Shown here: positions 11,090-19,938 of the stretch, one piece after another | Layout: each line of letters begins with the position of its first letter | How positions within the stretch are numbered: the first letter of the stretch is position 1 | DNA from: Massilia sp. Root133 | GTDB taxonomy: Bacteria > Pseudomonadota > Gammaproteobacteria > Burkholderiales > Burkholderiaceae_D | Direction of reading: 5' to 3' | DNA: 64,000 nucleotides | NCBI RefSeq assembly: GCF_001426525.1 | Contig: NZ_LMEW01000015.1 | Location: forward strand, 27,072 to 91,071 | Made by a program: the position numbers and the translations under genes | Notes under the pieces: model-generated | What the model was told of the DNA's origin: nothing | The model's database searches: none | What the model saw: the letters and a program-made list of their open reading frames with translations, nothing else

Positions 11090-11100
11090 GGAGACAGCCT

Positions 11101-11766
11101 TTGGCAAAATTGCATATCGATCCCAAGCGCCTGCCCGTCGACGCGATCGCCGGCGAGCCCGCGTTGCCGGCCGAGCGCCTGGAGGTGGCCTGGCTGCGCG
11201 AGCGCCTCGCCCATCCGTCGTCGTGGGTGCCGGAATTGCCCGAGGACATGCGCGAGCGCTTCCCCACGCTGCGCCGCGCGGCCGTCCTCGTGCCCCTCGT
11301 GCGCCGGCCGGACGGCCTCACGGTCTTGTTGACGCAGCGCACCGAACACCTGAGCAACCACGCCGGCCAGGTCAGCTTCCCCGGCGGCCGTGCGGAAGAG
11401 GACGACTCGTCGCCCATCGAGACCGCGCTGCGCGAGACGGAGGAAGAGATCGGCCTCACGCGCCGCCACGTCGAGATCGTCGGCGTGCTGCCCGACCACG
11501 TCACCGCGTCCGCCTACATCGTCACGCCCGTCGTGGGCCTCGTCACGCCGCCGTTCGACCTCACGGCCGAATCGAACGAAGTGGCCGACATCTTCGAAGT
11601 GCCCTTGCGGTTCCTCATGGACGGCATGAACCACCAGATCATGTCGTTCGACCTGCCGGACGGCGCCGGCCGCCGCAGTTTTTATGCGATGCCGTACGAA
11701 CGCTTCTTCATCTGGGGAGCGACAGCAGGTATGCTCCGGAATTTGTTTCATTTGTTACGCGCCTGA
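11101..11766 (+). CDS. NUDIX hydrolase, CoA pyrophosphatase type
   Basis: A 221-residue NUDIX protein of the NudL/CoAse group, which cleaves CoA to phosphopantetheine and adenosine 3',5'-bisphosphate. The Nudix box appears as GGRAEE...ALRETEEEIGL near residues 99-121, with the three metal-binding Glu residues in place. Just upstream is LTQRTEHLSNHAGQVSFPGG, the UPF0035 signature of CoA-specific members. The start is TTG at 11101, with GGAGA 7 nt upstream, immediately after the rplS terminator. It is a housekeeping gene with no obvious operon partner. Confidence 0.88.
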   Translation: MAKLHIDPKRLPVDAIAGEPALPAERLEVAWLRERLAHPSSWVPELPEDMRERFPTLRRAAVLVPLVRRPDGLTVLLTQRTEHLSNHAGQVSFPGGRAEEDDSSPIETALRETEEEIGLTRRHVEIVGVLPDHVTASAYIVTPVVGLVTPPFDLTAESNEVADIFEVPLRFLMDGMNHQIMSFDLPDGAGRRSFYAMPYERFFIWGATAGMLRNLFHLLRA

Positions 11767-11768
11767 CC

Positions 11769-11901
11769 AGGCACGTCGAAAAACCTGCTGCGCGTTGCAT
11801 ATTGGCGGGGGCGCCTAGCCCTGCGATGCTCACTGTACTTTCGTACAGCTGCGCTTCTCGGCCAAATCTGCTGCCGCTCGTGACGGTTTTTCGAGGTGCC
11901 T
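11769..11901. repeat. 133-bp element bounded by 17-bp inverted repeats
   Basis: AGGCACGTCGAAAAACC (11769-11785) is the reverse complement of 11885-11901 with one mismatch in 17. Inside is a perfect hairpin, CTGTAC-TTTC-GTACAG (11833-11848). The element has no open frame and fills most of the gap before the CobD/CbiB-like gene. It looks like a miniature dispersed element or a structured RNA. Confidence 0.6.
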
Positions 11902-11982
11902 TAATGGGCATAGACTCCGGTCGGTCTCTGCGCTACCCTAGCGGGCAAATGAAGTAAGGCAACAACGTACAAAGGACCGTGC

Positions 11983-12942
11983 ATGACTTTTTTCTCCATT
12001 CTGTGCGCGCTGCTCATCGAACAGCTGAAGCCGCTGCGCGCGGATAACCAGATCTACGCCGAGATCAAGCGCTTTGCCATGAAGATCGAGAGCTGGTTCA
12101 ATGCCGGCCAGGTCAGTCATGGCCGGCTGGGCTGGTTCCTGATGATGGCCGCGCTGATGGTGCCGACGGCCGTCATCTACGGCGTCCTCGTGTACTACCG
12201 CTTCGTGTTCGCCGCGTTCGCCTGGAACGTGCTGATCGTCTACCTGACGCTCGGTTTCCGCCACTACAGCCATTACTTCACGTCGATCCAGTTCGCCCTC
12301 AACGCGGGCGACGAGGCGACGGCGCGGACACTCCTGGCCGAGTGGGCCAGGATCGACACGGTCGGCATGGATACCGCCGAGATCGCCCGCATCGCCGTCG
12401 AAAAATCCCTGATCACGACGCACCGCAACGTGTTCGGCGTGTTCTTCTGGTTCCTGATGCCGCTGGGCCCGGCCTGCGCCGTCATGTACCGCGTGTCCGA
12501 ATACCTCGCGCGCGCGTGGAACGAACCGGATCATATGCGCAACGAGGCATTCGGCCAGTTCGCGGCCCGTGCGTTCTACTGGATCGACTGGATCCCAGTG
12601 CGCCTGACGGCGATCGCGTTTGCCGTGGTCGGCAATTTCGAGGATGCGATCTATGCGTGGCGCAATTTCGCCAATCGTTGGACCGACGAATCGAAAGGCA
12701 TCATCCTGGCCGCGGGCGGCGGCGCGATGGGCGTGCGCCTCGGCAGCCCGGCCGAGAACGCGCCGCACGTCCTGCCGGCCGACGCGGCGACGGTCGACAG
12801 CACCGCCAGCGAGGACGACATGCTGCCCGGCGACGAGCCGAGCGTGCGCGCACTGCAAAGTACGGTCGGCCTGGTCTGGCGCGCGCTGTTATTATGGATG
12901 CTGCTCCTGCTGTTGCTGTCGGGCGCAGTCCTGCTCGGTTGA
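11983..12942 (+). CDS. CobD/CbiB family membrane protein
   Basis: A 319-residue inner-membrane protein of the CobD/CbiB/AmpE superfamily. It opens MTFFSILCALLIEQLKPLRADNQ and has about four to five membrane segments, including WFLMMAALMVPTAVIYGVLV, FGVFFWFLMPLGPACAVMY and a C-terminal LLLWMLLLLLLSGAVLLG. Canonical CobD/CbiB joins aminopropanol to the corrin ring. No other cobalamin gene is nearby, and this family is widespread in Burkholderiales outside cobalamin operons, so an AmpE-like signalling role is as likely. AAAGGA precedes the ATG. Confidence 0.75.
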   Translation: MTFFSILCALLIEQLKPLRADNQIYAEIKRFAMKIESWFNAGQVSHGRLGWFLMMAALMVPTAVIYGVLVYYRFVFAAFAWNVLIVYLTLGFRHYSHYFTSIQFALNAGDEATARTLLAEWARIDTVGMDTAEIARIAVEKSLITTHRNVFGVFFWFLMPLGPACAVMYRVSEYLARAWNEPDHMRNEAFGQFAARAFYWIDWIPVRLTAIAFAVVGNFEDAIYAWRNFANRWTDESKGIILAAGGGAMGVRLGSPAENAPHVLPADAATVDSTASEDDMLPGDEPSVRALQSTVGLVWRALLLWMLLLLLLSGAVLLG

Positions 12943-12947
12943 TGTCC

Positions 12948-12973
12948 ATCGTGCCGGTTCGACAAGAGCCGGC
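12948..12973 (+). terminator. Putative hairpin after the CobD/CbiB-like gene
   Basis: GTGCCGGTT pairs with AGCCGGCAC over a short loop, shortly after the stop. No T-tract follows. Confidence 0.4.
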
Positions 12974-13005
12974 ACATGGGGCTCGTCCGCAGGTCTTCTA
13001 TAAGA

Positions 13006-13011
13006 TATAAT
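13006..13011 (+). promoter_or_regulatory. -10 box before the DUF3579 gene
   Basis: A perfect TATAAT lies 45 bp before the start codon. No good -35 is visible at 16-18 bp. Confidence 0.4.
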
Positions 13012-13055
13012 AGTCGGGTTGTTCTCATCCACGCCTTTGTTTCAGAAGCCGCACT

Positions 13056-13400
13056 ATGGCCGACTCACCGCAAACCGGGAAAGGCGCCGACGAATTCTTC
13101 ATTCTCGGCGTGACAAGTAAGGGCAGGCAATTCCGCCCGAGTGACTGGGCCGAGCGTCTGTGCGGCGTCATGTCGTGTTTCCGGCCGGCCGGCAGCGGTG
13201 GCCCGAACGCCCACCTGAAGTTCTCGCCCTACGTGCACCCGACCGTCGTGAACGGTGTCAAGGCGGTCGTCGTGAACAATGCCCTCAAAAGCATCGAACC
13301 GCTGGCCTACCACTTCGTGTGCAATTTCGCCAAAGACAACGACCTGCAAGTCGTCGAGGCGTGCTTCGTCCCGCCGGCGGACGAAAAAAAGAAGTCCTGA
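13056..13400 (+). CDS. DUF3579 domain protein
   Basis: A 114-residue cytoplasmic protein that I recognise as the DUF3579 family, largely confined to betaproteobacteria. The hallmark stretch is FILGVTSKGRQFRPSDWAERL followed by SCFRPAG near residue 45. No catalytic motif is evident and the function is unknown. It ends in a lysine-rich tail. It is followed 62 bp later by the CBS-domain gene. Confidence 0.75.
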   Translation: MADSPQTGKGADEFFILGVTSKGRQFRPSDWAERLCGVMSCFRPAGSGGPNAHLKFSPYVHPTVVNGVKAVVVNNALKSIEPLAYHFVCNFAKDNDLQVVEACFVPPADEKKKS

Positions 13401-13462
13401 TCTACCTCAAACCCTCATCGATGCACCATGGGTAGCTTGAACGTTTGACGTTGGAGCTCGCC

Positions 13463-13912
13463 ATGGAAGTCGGAAAACTCTGCACGGTCGACACCGTCTG
13501 CTGCGCCCGCGATGAAAGCGTGCAGGGTGCGGCCTTACTCATGCGCAAACATCACGTGGGCGACATCGTCGTCGTCGACGACGTCGATGGCGAACGCACG
13601 CCCGCCGGCATCGTCACGGACCGCGACATCGTCGTCTCCGTCGTCGCCCTCGGCCTCGATCCGGCCGGCCTGCAGGTCGGCGACATCATGACGGACGACC
13701 TGCTCACGGCCGACGAGCACGACGACGTCTCCGTCACCATCGAACGCATGCGCCTGCGCGGCATCCGGCGCGTGCCCGTCGTGGGCGAGGGCGGGCGCCT
13801 CGCGGGCATCGTCAGCGCGGACGACCTGCTCGGCTTCCTGGCCGAGGAAATGGAAGACCTCGCCCGCATCAGCCCTTACCAGCAACAGCACGAACGCCGG
13901 GTGCGGCAATAA
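13463..13912 (+). CDS. CBS domain-pair protein
   Basis: A 149-residue soluble protein made of two CBS repeats (about residues 3-65 and 70-130). The pair forms an adenosine-nucleotide-sensing Bateman module. Typical strings are GDIVVVDD...AGIVTDRDIVV in repeat one and GIRRVPVVGEGGRLAGIVSADDLL in repeat two. There is no attached effector domain, so it may act as a stand-alone energy sensor or partner protein. The ATG at 13463 has GGAG 7 nt upstream; an earlier TTG at 13445 is less likely. Confidence 0.9.
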   Translation: MEVGKLCTVDTVCCARDESVQGAALLMRKHHVGDIVVVDDVDGERTPAGIVTDRDIVVSVVALGLDPAGLQVGDIMTDDLLTADEHDDVSVTIERMRLRGIRRVPVVGEGGRLAGIVSADDLLGFLAEEMEDLARISPYQQQHERRVRQ

Positions 13913-13979
13913 TGGTAAGCCTGGCCTAAGTACCCGTCTGTTACCATGTCCCGAGGACAACAGTAACTGACGGAGTGAC

Positions 13980-16712
13980 ATGAGCTTGACGTTTTTCCAG
14001 CGCGGCCTGGCCGCTTATACGGTCGCGGGCGGCCTGACGTTCATCGCGGCCGGCAGCGCCTTCGCTTTCGACCTGCCCAAGGGCGTCGTGCAAGGCCCGT
14101 CCGTCGAAGGCATCACGGAGTACCGCCTGCCGAACGGCCTGAAAGTGCTGCTGTTCCCCGATTCGTCGCGACCCACCGTCACCGTCAACGTCACGTACCT
14201 CGTCGGCTCGCGCCACGAGAATTATGGCGAGACGGGCATGGCCCACCTGCTGGAACACCTGATGTTCAAGGGGAGCCCGAAGCACCCCGACATCACGCGC
14301 CAGTTCCAGGACCGCGGCATGCAGTTCAACGGCACGACGTCGCTCGACCGCACGAATTACTACGAAGTGTTCCAGGCGTCGGACGATAACCTCAACTGGG
14401 CGCTGGGCATGGAAGCGGACCGCATGACGCATTCCAGCATCGCGAAGAAGGACCTCGATTCCGAAATGACGGTCGTGCGCAACGAGTACGAAAACGGCGA
14501 GAACTCGCCGGGTGCCGTCCTCATGAAGCGCATGCAGAGCGTGGCCTACGACTGGCATTCGTATGGCCGCTCGACGATCGGCAACAAGAGCGACATCGAG
14601 AACGTCGGGATCTCGAACCTGCAGAATTTTTATCACACGTATTACCAGCCGGACAATGCCGTGCTGCTCGTCGCGGGCAAGTTCGATCCCGCGAAAACCC
14701 TGCTGTCGATCAACCGCCTGTTCGGCGCGATCCCGAAGCCGAAACGCACGTTGCCGGAATTCTGGACGGTCGAGCCCACGCAGGACGGCGACCGTACGTT
14801 CACCGTGCGGCGCCAGGGCGACGTGCAGATCGTCGCGCTCGGCTACAAGGTGCCGTCCGGCCTGCACGACGACAGCGACGTGCTGAGTTTCGCCTCGACC
14901 ATCCTCGGCGATTCGCCGACGGGCCGCCTCCACAAGCTGCTCGTCGAGACGGGCAAGGCGAGCCAGGTATTCGCCTATGGCCAGACGGGCTATGCGCCCG
15001 GCCTGCAATACTTCGGCGCCGTGGTGAAGAAGGACGCGCCGCTCGAACCCGTGCGCGCCGCCCTCACGCAGGCCGTGGAAGAGTTTGCCAAGAACCCGCC
15101 GACGCCGGAAGAAATGGAGCGCACGAAGCGCACCTTCCTGAACGAATTCGAGCGCAGCCTGAACGATCCGCAGCAGGTCGGCGTCGCACTGTCGGAAGTG
15201 ATTGCGCTGGGCGACTGGCGCCTGTTCTTCGTCGGCCGCGACCGCGTCAACAAGATTACGTCGGAACAGGTTGCCGCGGCAGCGGGGCGCTATTTCAAGC
15301 GCGATAACCGCGTCACGGGCGAGTTCATCCCGGACGACAATCCACAACGCGCCGTCATCCCGCCCGCGCCCAGCGTGCAAAGCCTGCTCAAGGATTTCAA
15401 GCCGCAGGCATCCACCCTGAGCGCCGAGGACTTCGATCCGAGCCAGGCCAACATCATGAAACGCACGACGCTGACGACGGCGGGCGGGGTGAAACTGGCC
15501 TTGCTGCCGAAGAAGAACCGCGGCCAGACGGTCACCGTCGACCTGCGCCAGCACATCGGCGACGAGCAGAACCTGTTCGGCAAGGCGGCACTGCCGGGGC
15601 TGACGAACGCGATGCTGATGCGCGGCACGACGAAGTACGACCGCGTGCAGCTGGCCGACGCCTTCGACAAGCTCAAGATTTCCGGCAGCCTCACGCACTT
15701 CCAGACGACGCGCGACAACCTGCCCGAAGCGCTGAAACTCGTCGCCCACGTGCTGCGCGAACCGAGCTTTCCGGCTGCCGAATTCGAACAATTGCGCCAG
15801 CAATCGATCGTCGGGCTGGAAGCGAGCCGCAGCGAGCCGACCAACGTGGCATCGCGCGCGCTGAACGAGCATTTTGATGTTTATCCCAAGGGCGATATCC
15901 GCCACGAAACGACGCTCGAGGAAGATCTTGCGGACCTCAAGGGCGCGACGCTGGACCAGGTCAAGGCCTTCCACCGCGACTACTACGGCACCGTGCCGGC
16001 CGAGATGGCCATCGTGGGCGATTTCGATGCGCAGGCGATCGCGCCGCTCGTCGACCAGCTGTTCGGCGGGTGGAAGGCCCCGATGCACGTGGCGCCCGTG
16101 CTGCGCAAGAACGGCGACATCGCGCCCATCCATACGTTCCTGAATACGCCCGACAAGGAAAACGGTTTTTATACGGCGCGGATCAACGTCGATCTCAACG
16201 TCGAGGATCCGGATTATCCGGCGCTGATGCTGGCCGATTACATCTTCGGCGGGGGCGGCATGCGCTCGCGCCTGATGGACCGCATCCGCCAGAAAGAGGG
16301 GCTGTCGTATGGCGGTGGTTCGAACCTTGTCCCCGGCGACCTCGACCGTGCCGGCATGTTCGCGATCAGCGCCATCGCCGCGCCGCAGAACCTGGCCAAG
16401 GTGGACGCCGCCGTGCGCGAGGAACTCCTGCGCGTGCTCAAGGATGGCTTCACGACGGCGGAACTCGCCGGCGCCAAGTCGGGTCTGATGCAACAGAGGA
16501 TCCAGAACCGTGCCGACGACGGCGCGCTGGCCGCCGGCTGGACGTCGTACATGTATCGCGGCCGCACGTTCGAGTGGTCGGCCGAGTTCGAGCAGCGTTT
16601 GATGGCCGTCACCTTGCCCCAGCTGAACGCAGCATTCCGCAAGGCGGTCGACCCCGCGAAGATGTCCGTCGTCATGGCTGGAGACAAGGCAAAAGTGAAA
16701 CCTGCACCCTGA
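13980..16712 (+). CDS. M16 family zinc metallopeptidase (pitrilysin type), secreted
   Basis: A 910-residue exported peptidase. A signal peptide (about residues 1-29, ending AFA) is followed by two M16 halves. The active half has the inverted zinc motif HLLEH in GMAHLLEHLMFKG near residue 86, with downstream Glu in VRNEYENGENSPG near 165. The second half (from about residue 490) lacks HxxEH, as is normal for the non-catalytic M16 half, and carries RIRQKEGLSYGGGS near 775. It probably degrades peptides in the periplasm. GGAG lies 5 bp before the ATG. It is a single-gene unit. Confidence 0.92.
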   Translation: MSLTFFQRGLAAYTVAGGLTFIAAGSAFAFDLPKGVVQGPSVEGITEYRLPNGLKVLLFPDSSRPTVTVNVTYLVGSRHENYGETGMAHLLEHLMFKGSPKHPDITRQFQDRGMQFNGTTSLDRTNYYEVFQASDDNLNWALGMEADRMTHSSIAKKDLDSEMTVVRNEYENGENSPGAVLMKRMQSVAYDWHSYGRSTIGNKSDIENVGISNLQNFYHTYYQPDNAVLLVAGKFDPAKTLLSINRLFGAIPKPKRTLPEFWTVEPTQDGDRTFTVRRQGDVQIVALGYKVPSGLHDDSDVLSFASTILGDSPTGRLHKLLVETGKASQVFAYGQTGYAPGLQYFGAVVKKDAPLEPVRAALTQAVEEFAKNPPTPEEMERTKRTFLNEFERSLNDPQQVGVALSEVIALGDWRLFFVGRDRVNKITSEQVAAAAGRYFKRDNRVTGEFIPDDNPQRAVIPPAPSVQSLLKDFKPQASTLSAEDFDPSQANIMKRTTLTTAGGVKLALLPKKNRGQTVTVDLRQHIGDEQNLFGKAALPGLTNAMLMRGTTKYDRVQLADAFDKLKISGSLTHFQTTRDNLPEALKLVAHVLREPSFPAAEFEQLRQQSIVGLEASRSEPTNVASRALNEHFDVYPKGDIRHETTLEEDLADLKGATLDQVKAFHRDYYGTVPAEMAIVGDFDAQAIAPLVDQLFGGWKAPMHVAPVLRKNGDIAPIHTFLNTPDKENGFYTARINVDLNVEDPDYPALMLADYIFGGGGMRSRLMDRIRQKEGLSYGGGSNLVPGDLDRAGMFAISAIAAPQNLAKVDAAVREELLRVLKDGFTTAELAGAKSGLMQQRIQNRADDGALAAGWTSYMYRGRTFEWSAEFEQRLMAVTLPQLNAAFRKAVDPAKMSVVMAGDKAKVKPAP

Positions 16713-16850
16713 TTGCAACACTCGGCCGTTCATTAACTTGCAGAATGGCTGAGAAACTTGGTCAATGCCCGGGACGGGCGCTATCATGTTGCCTGAGCGC
16801 AGTATTGCTTGTAGGAAGCAAAGCTTGCGTCGGGATATTGAAAAGGAAGC

Positions 16851-17645
16851 ATGATGAAGGGCATGACCAAGCAGACTCCGAGCGGCATTTCGTATGCAGG
16901 CAAGGTAGTGCTGGTAACCGGGGGCGCCAGCGGCATCGGCCGGGCGACGGCGCTGGCATTCGGACGCGCGGGCGCCTGTGTCGTCATCGCCGACACGTCG
17001 GTCGACGGCGGCCACATGACTGCGGCCCTGATCGTCGAAGCGGGCGGCAAGGCGCTGTTTGTGAAATCCAATGTCACGGTCGCGGCGGACGTCGAGGCCT
17101 TGATGGACAAGGCGGTCGGCCATTACGGCCGCATCGACTGCGCCGTCAATGGCGCCGCTGTCGAGGAAGAATACCTGCCGCTGGCCGAAGGCGAGGACGA
17201 CCAGTTCGACCGCATCATGGGCGTCAACGTCAAGGGTGTCTGGCTGTGCATGAAGAGCCAGCTGCGCCAGATGCTCAAGCAGGAAGGCGGCGGCGTGATC
17301 GTCAACATCGCGGACGCCGGCGGCCTCGTGGCGGCACCGCACCGCGCGATCTACTCGGCGTCCAAGCACGCCGTCGTCGGCCTGACGAAGAGCGCGGCCG
17401 TCGAATATGCCAAGGACGGCATCCGCGTCAACAGCGTGTGCCCGGGCGCCGTCAAGACCCCGATGCTGGCGCGCATGCTCGAGCGCGAGCCGGGGCGCGA
17501 CAAGAGGCTCAAGGCGGCGCATCCGATGGGACGCATCGCCGACCCGTCCGAAATCGCCAACGCGGCGCTGTGGCTATGCTCGGAGCAGGCGTCGTTCGTC
17601 ACCGGCCACCAACTGGCCATCGATGGCGGCCTGACGGCGATCTGA
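16851..17645 (+). CDS. SDR family oxidoreductase
   Basis: A 264-residue classical short-chain dehydrogenase/reductase. The NAD(P)-binding TGGASGIGRATA lies near residue 24, NGAA near 100, and the catalytic YSASK near 165 with Ser upstream. The C-terminus SFVTGHQLAIDGGLTAI is typical. An Asp at the end of beta-2 (IADTSVDG) suggests NAD rather than NADP. The substrate is unknown. AAGGA at 16843-16847 fits the second ATG (16854) slightly better than the first. Confidence 0.9.
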   Translation: MMKGMTKQTPSGISYAGKVVLVTGGASGIGRATALAFGRAGACVVIADTSVDGGHMTAALIVEAGGKALFVKSNVTVAADVEALMDKAVGHYGRIDCAVNGAAVEEEYLPLAEGEDDQFDRIMGVNVKGVWLCMKSQLRQMLKQEGGGVIVNIADAGGLVAAPHRAIYSASKHAVVGLTKSAAVEYAKDGIRVNSVCPGAVKTPMLARMLEREPGRDKRLKAAHPMGRIADPSEIANAALWLCSEQASFVTGHQLAIDGGLTAI

Positions 17646-17656
17646 CGGGCGTTTGC

Positions 17657-17914
17657 CTACCGTTTCTTGTGGGTGGCGCGCTGTTGCTTCGCTTGCGTGC
17701 TCACCCGGGCCTGGCGTGCCTTGTATAACGCCACGGCATCCTCGCGCGCACGCGTGAGCGTCCGCATGTCCGGATGGTCGTCGTGCGGCGAAAAATACTC
17801 GGCCGCCTGCGCGTCGACGACGAGCTTGATGGCGGTGGCGTCGTCGAGGTCGTACAGCTCGGTCAGCAGGGTGGCGACTTCGTCGAGATAGGCTTCGTAG
17901 GTCAGGTTGGTCAT
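17657..17914 (-). CDS. Small hypothetical protein
   Basis: 85 residues, opening MTNLTYEAYLDEVATLLTELYDLDD. It is acidic and helical in the first half, with a basic Lys/Arg/Gln tail. I do not recognise the family. Its start lies 23 bp after the stop of the GntR-type regulator on the same strand, so the two are probably co-transcribed. No Shine-Dalgarno is evident. Confidence 0.6.
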   Translation of the reverse strand: MTNLTYEAYLDEVATLLTELYDLDDATAIKLVVDAQAAEYFSPHDDHPDMRTLTRAREDAVALYKARQARVSTQAKQQRATHKKR

Positions 17915-17937
17915 GGCGTTGTTGTTGTAAAAGTTGA

Positions 17938-18678
17938 TCAGCCGGCGCTCAGCTCGGCCACGAAGTCGTACATGTCGCCCCGAAAATAGGAGCGGCAGAA
18001 TTCCACGGCCTGGCCGTCTGGCAGAAAGCCCAGCCGTTCCACGCACAGGCCCGCATCGCCTTCCCGCGATTGCAGCAGCTTCGCCTGCTCGGCGTTCAGC
18101 AGCAGCGCGGACAGGCGCTGCAGCGCGCGCACGGGGCGCTTGCCGTTCGCTTCCAGCGCTTCGTACATCGACACGTCCACCGCATCCAGCGAGGGCAGGG
18201 CGGACGCGGCAATGGTCGCGTATTCCAGGCACATCGGCATGTCGTCGGCGTAGCGGATGCGGTTGAAGCGATAGACGGCGGCGCCCGGCGAGAGACCGAG
18301 ACGCAGCGCTTCTTCCGGCGTCACCAATCCTTCCGAGCGCTTGAGCCAGACGCTGCGCGGCGTACGGCCGCGCGAGCGCATGTCTTCCGAAAACGACGTC
18401 AGCTTCGCGAAATTCTTTTCGATGCGCGTGTTGATGAAATTGCCTGACCCCGCGCGGCGCACGAGCAGGCCTTCCTCGACGAGGCCGTCGATCGCCTTGC
18501 GCACCGTGATGCGCGAGACGTCCAGTTCGGCCGCGAGCTGGCGCTCGGCCGGCAAGGCTTCCGCCGGGCCGTAGACGCCCCGGTCGATCGCGTCGCGCAG
18601 GGCGCGCTGCAATTGCTGGTAGAGCGGCAGGTTGCTGGTGGCGGAGAGCTGGTGCATCAGCTGCGCGAGGTGGGACAT
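17938..18678 (-). CDS. GntR/HutC family transcriptional regulator with UTRA domain
   Basis: A 246-residue repressor-type protein. The N-terminal winged helix (residues 15-80) includes LPAERQLAAELDVSRITVRKAIDGLVEEGLL, followed by the wing RRAGSGNFI. The C-terminal UTRA ligand domain (about 95-240) includes NRIRYADDMPMCLEYATI and ends SYFRGDMYDFVAEL. HutC-type members related to NagR/DasR bind amino-sugar phosphates. The nag operon 3 kb away makes a role in GlcNAc control plausible but unproven. The upstream region carries TTGGTATC, similar to TTGGTATTG elements beside the nag promoter. Confidence 0.88.
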   Translation of the reverse strand: MSHLAQLMHQLSATSNLPLYQQLQRALRDAIDRGVYGPAEALPAERQLAAELDVSRITVRKAIDGLVEEGLLVRRAGSGNFINTRIEKNFAKLTSFSEDMRSRGRTPRSVWLKRSEGLVTPEEALRLGLSPGAAVYRFNRIRYADDMPMCLEYATIAASALPSLDAVDVSMYEALEANGKRPVRALQRLSALLLNAEQAKLLQSREGDAGLCVERLGFLPDGQAVEFCRSYFRGDMYDFVAELSAG

Positions 18679-18733
18679 GCGGCGGGGTTCATTGGCAAGC
18701 GATCCCCGGATGATACCAAAAAAAGACCGCCCG

Positions 18734-19801
18734 TCACTTCGGCCGGGGATTGGCCAGCTTCCGGTCCGGCTGCAACAGCTTGCCCGAGCGCACCGCGGCG
18801 ACGGCCGCCGACACCGAGCGCGCCACGTTGCGCACCTCGTCCTGGAACGCCGTGTCCTTGTCGAGCGTGGCGTGGCTGTCCGCATACGCTTCGTAATAGC
18901 CGACGTAGCGGTCGAGCAGGGCGGTGGGGCCCGCGTCGATCAGGCCCATCCAGTCGAGCCAGTCGGACAGCGAGCGCCGCGTCGATTCGATGCCGGCCAC
19001 GTCGCCATGCACGACGAGACCGTAGACGCGTCCCGCGAGATGCTTCGGATAGTGCCAGTCCTGCTCCAGCGCCTTCGCTTCTTCCGCCTTCTTGCCGTGC
19101 GTGGAGGTGGGATCGGGGTTGCCGCCGTCGGCGCACACGAGGCGGTCGATCATCAGCTTCAGCACGGAGGGTGACTGGTACCAGTACGTCGGCGTGAGGA
19201 TGATGACCCCGTGCGCGGCCACCCAGCGCTCGTAGATCTCGTTCATCCAGTCGTTTTCCTGGTTCAGCGAATGGTTCGGGTAGCAGCTGCACGGCCAATG
19301 GCACAGCGGCATCGCCGTCGACACGCAGGCCTTGCACGGGTGGATGTGGCGGTCGTAGTCGGAAATGAGGCGCGACAGGTCGAGCAGGTCCGTCTCCATG
19401 CCCTCGGCCGCGATGGCGGCCTCGCACAGCGTCGCGAGCCGCCACGTCTTCGAGATCTCGCCCGGGCAGCTGCCGTCGTTGCGCGCCGCGCCATTAATCA
19501 AGAGGATGCGGCTCGGCGTCGCGGGATCTTTCTGGCGGGCCTCGGCGGCCAGCAGGCGGTCGTGCGCCTCTTTCCATTCGACGGATAAATCGTAGTCCGG
19601 GTCGGCGAACCCGGGGCCGGCCTTCACCGTGATCGGCGCCTTGTGCGAATCGACGTAGGCCCGCCACGCGACCTCTTCGACGGCTGCCAGTTCCTTGGCG
19701 ACGGCCTGGTAGGCGGGATCGTAGAAGTCGCGTGAAAAAACGACGTGGAACTCGTCGCGGGTGAGCTTCGCGGGCGCCTGGCCCTTGCGTACGGTCGTCA
19801 T
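18734..19801 (-). CDS. NADPH-dependent FMN reductase/iron-sulfur-flavoprotein-like oxidoreductase
   Basis: A 355-residue protein. The first ~115 residues look helical and are not recognised. The rest is a flavodoxin-like reductase: RILLINGAARNDGSCPGEISKT (FMN phosphate loop), then TPTYWYQSPSVLKLMIDRL, the usual flavin/dimer segment. Between them lies a cysteine cluster, HPCKACVSTAMPLCHWPCSC, in the place where iron-sulfur flavoproteins bind a cluster. The ATG at 19801 (MTTVRKG) is preferred over an upstream one. Substrate and partner are unknown. Confidence 0.8.
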   Translation of the reverse strand: MTTVRKGQAPAKLTRDEFHVVFSRDFYDPAYQAVAKELAAVEEVAWRAYVDSHKAPITVKAGPGFADPDYDLSVEWKEAHDRLLAAEARQKDPATPSRILLINGAARNDGSCPGEISKTWRLATLCEAAIAAEGMETDLLDLSRLISDYDRHIHPCKACVSTAMPLCHWPCSCYPNHSLNQENDWMNEIYERWVAAHGVIILTPTYWYQSPSVLKLMIDRLVCADGGNPDPTSTHGKKAEEAKALEQDWHYPKHLAGRVYGLVVHGDVAGIESTRRSLSDWLDWMGLIDAGPTALLDRYVGYYEAYADSHATLDKDTAFQDEVRNVARSVSAAVAAVRSGKLLQPDRKLANPRPK

Positions 19802-19881
19802 GGCCGCCCTTTTCAGTAGAGTTGCGGCGATTATCGGCCGCATGCTCCGGCTCTGCCCGTACGGTAATTCACACAGACGAA

Positions 19882-19916
19882 AAAAAGCGGCGCGAACCGT
19901 AGTTCGCGCCGCCTTG
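19882..19916 (-). terminator. Rho-independent terminator after TPR gene
   Basis: On the minus strand GCGGCGCGAAC pairs with GTTCGCGCCGC over a 4-nt loop, followed by TTTTTT. It ends the TPR transcript. Confidence 0.9.
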
Positions 19917-19938
19917 TCTGCCGGTGATCCGGCCGGGA

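Noticed and set aside
11983..12942. Cobalamin biosynthesis assignment (cbiB/cobD) for the membrane protein
   Set aside because: Only the superfamily fold is supported. No other cobalamin gene or riboswitch is nearby, so a specific symbol was not given.
13941..17522. 1193-codon open frame antisense to the M16 peptidase and SDR genes
   Set aside because: It spans two well-supported genes on the other strand and has no recognisable motif or ribosome-binding site; it is a GC-bias artefact.
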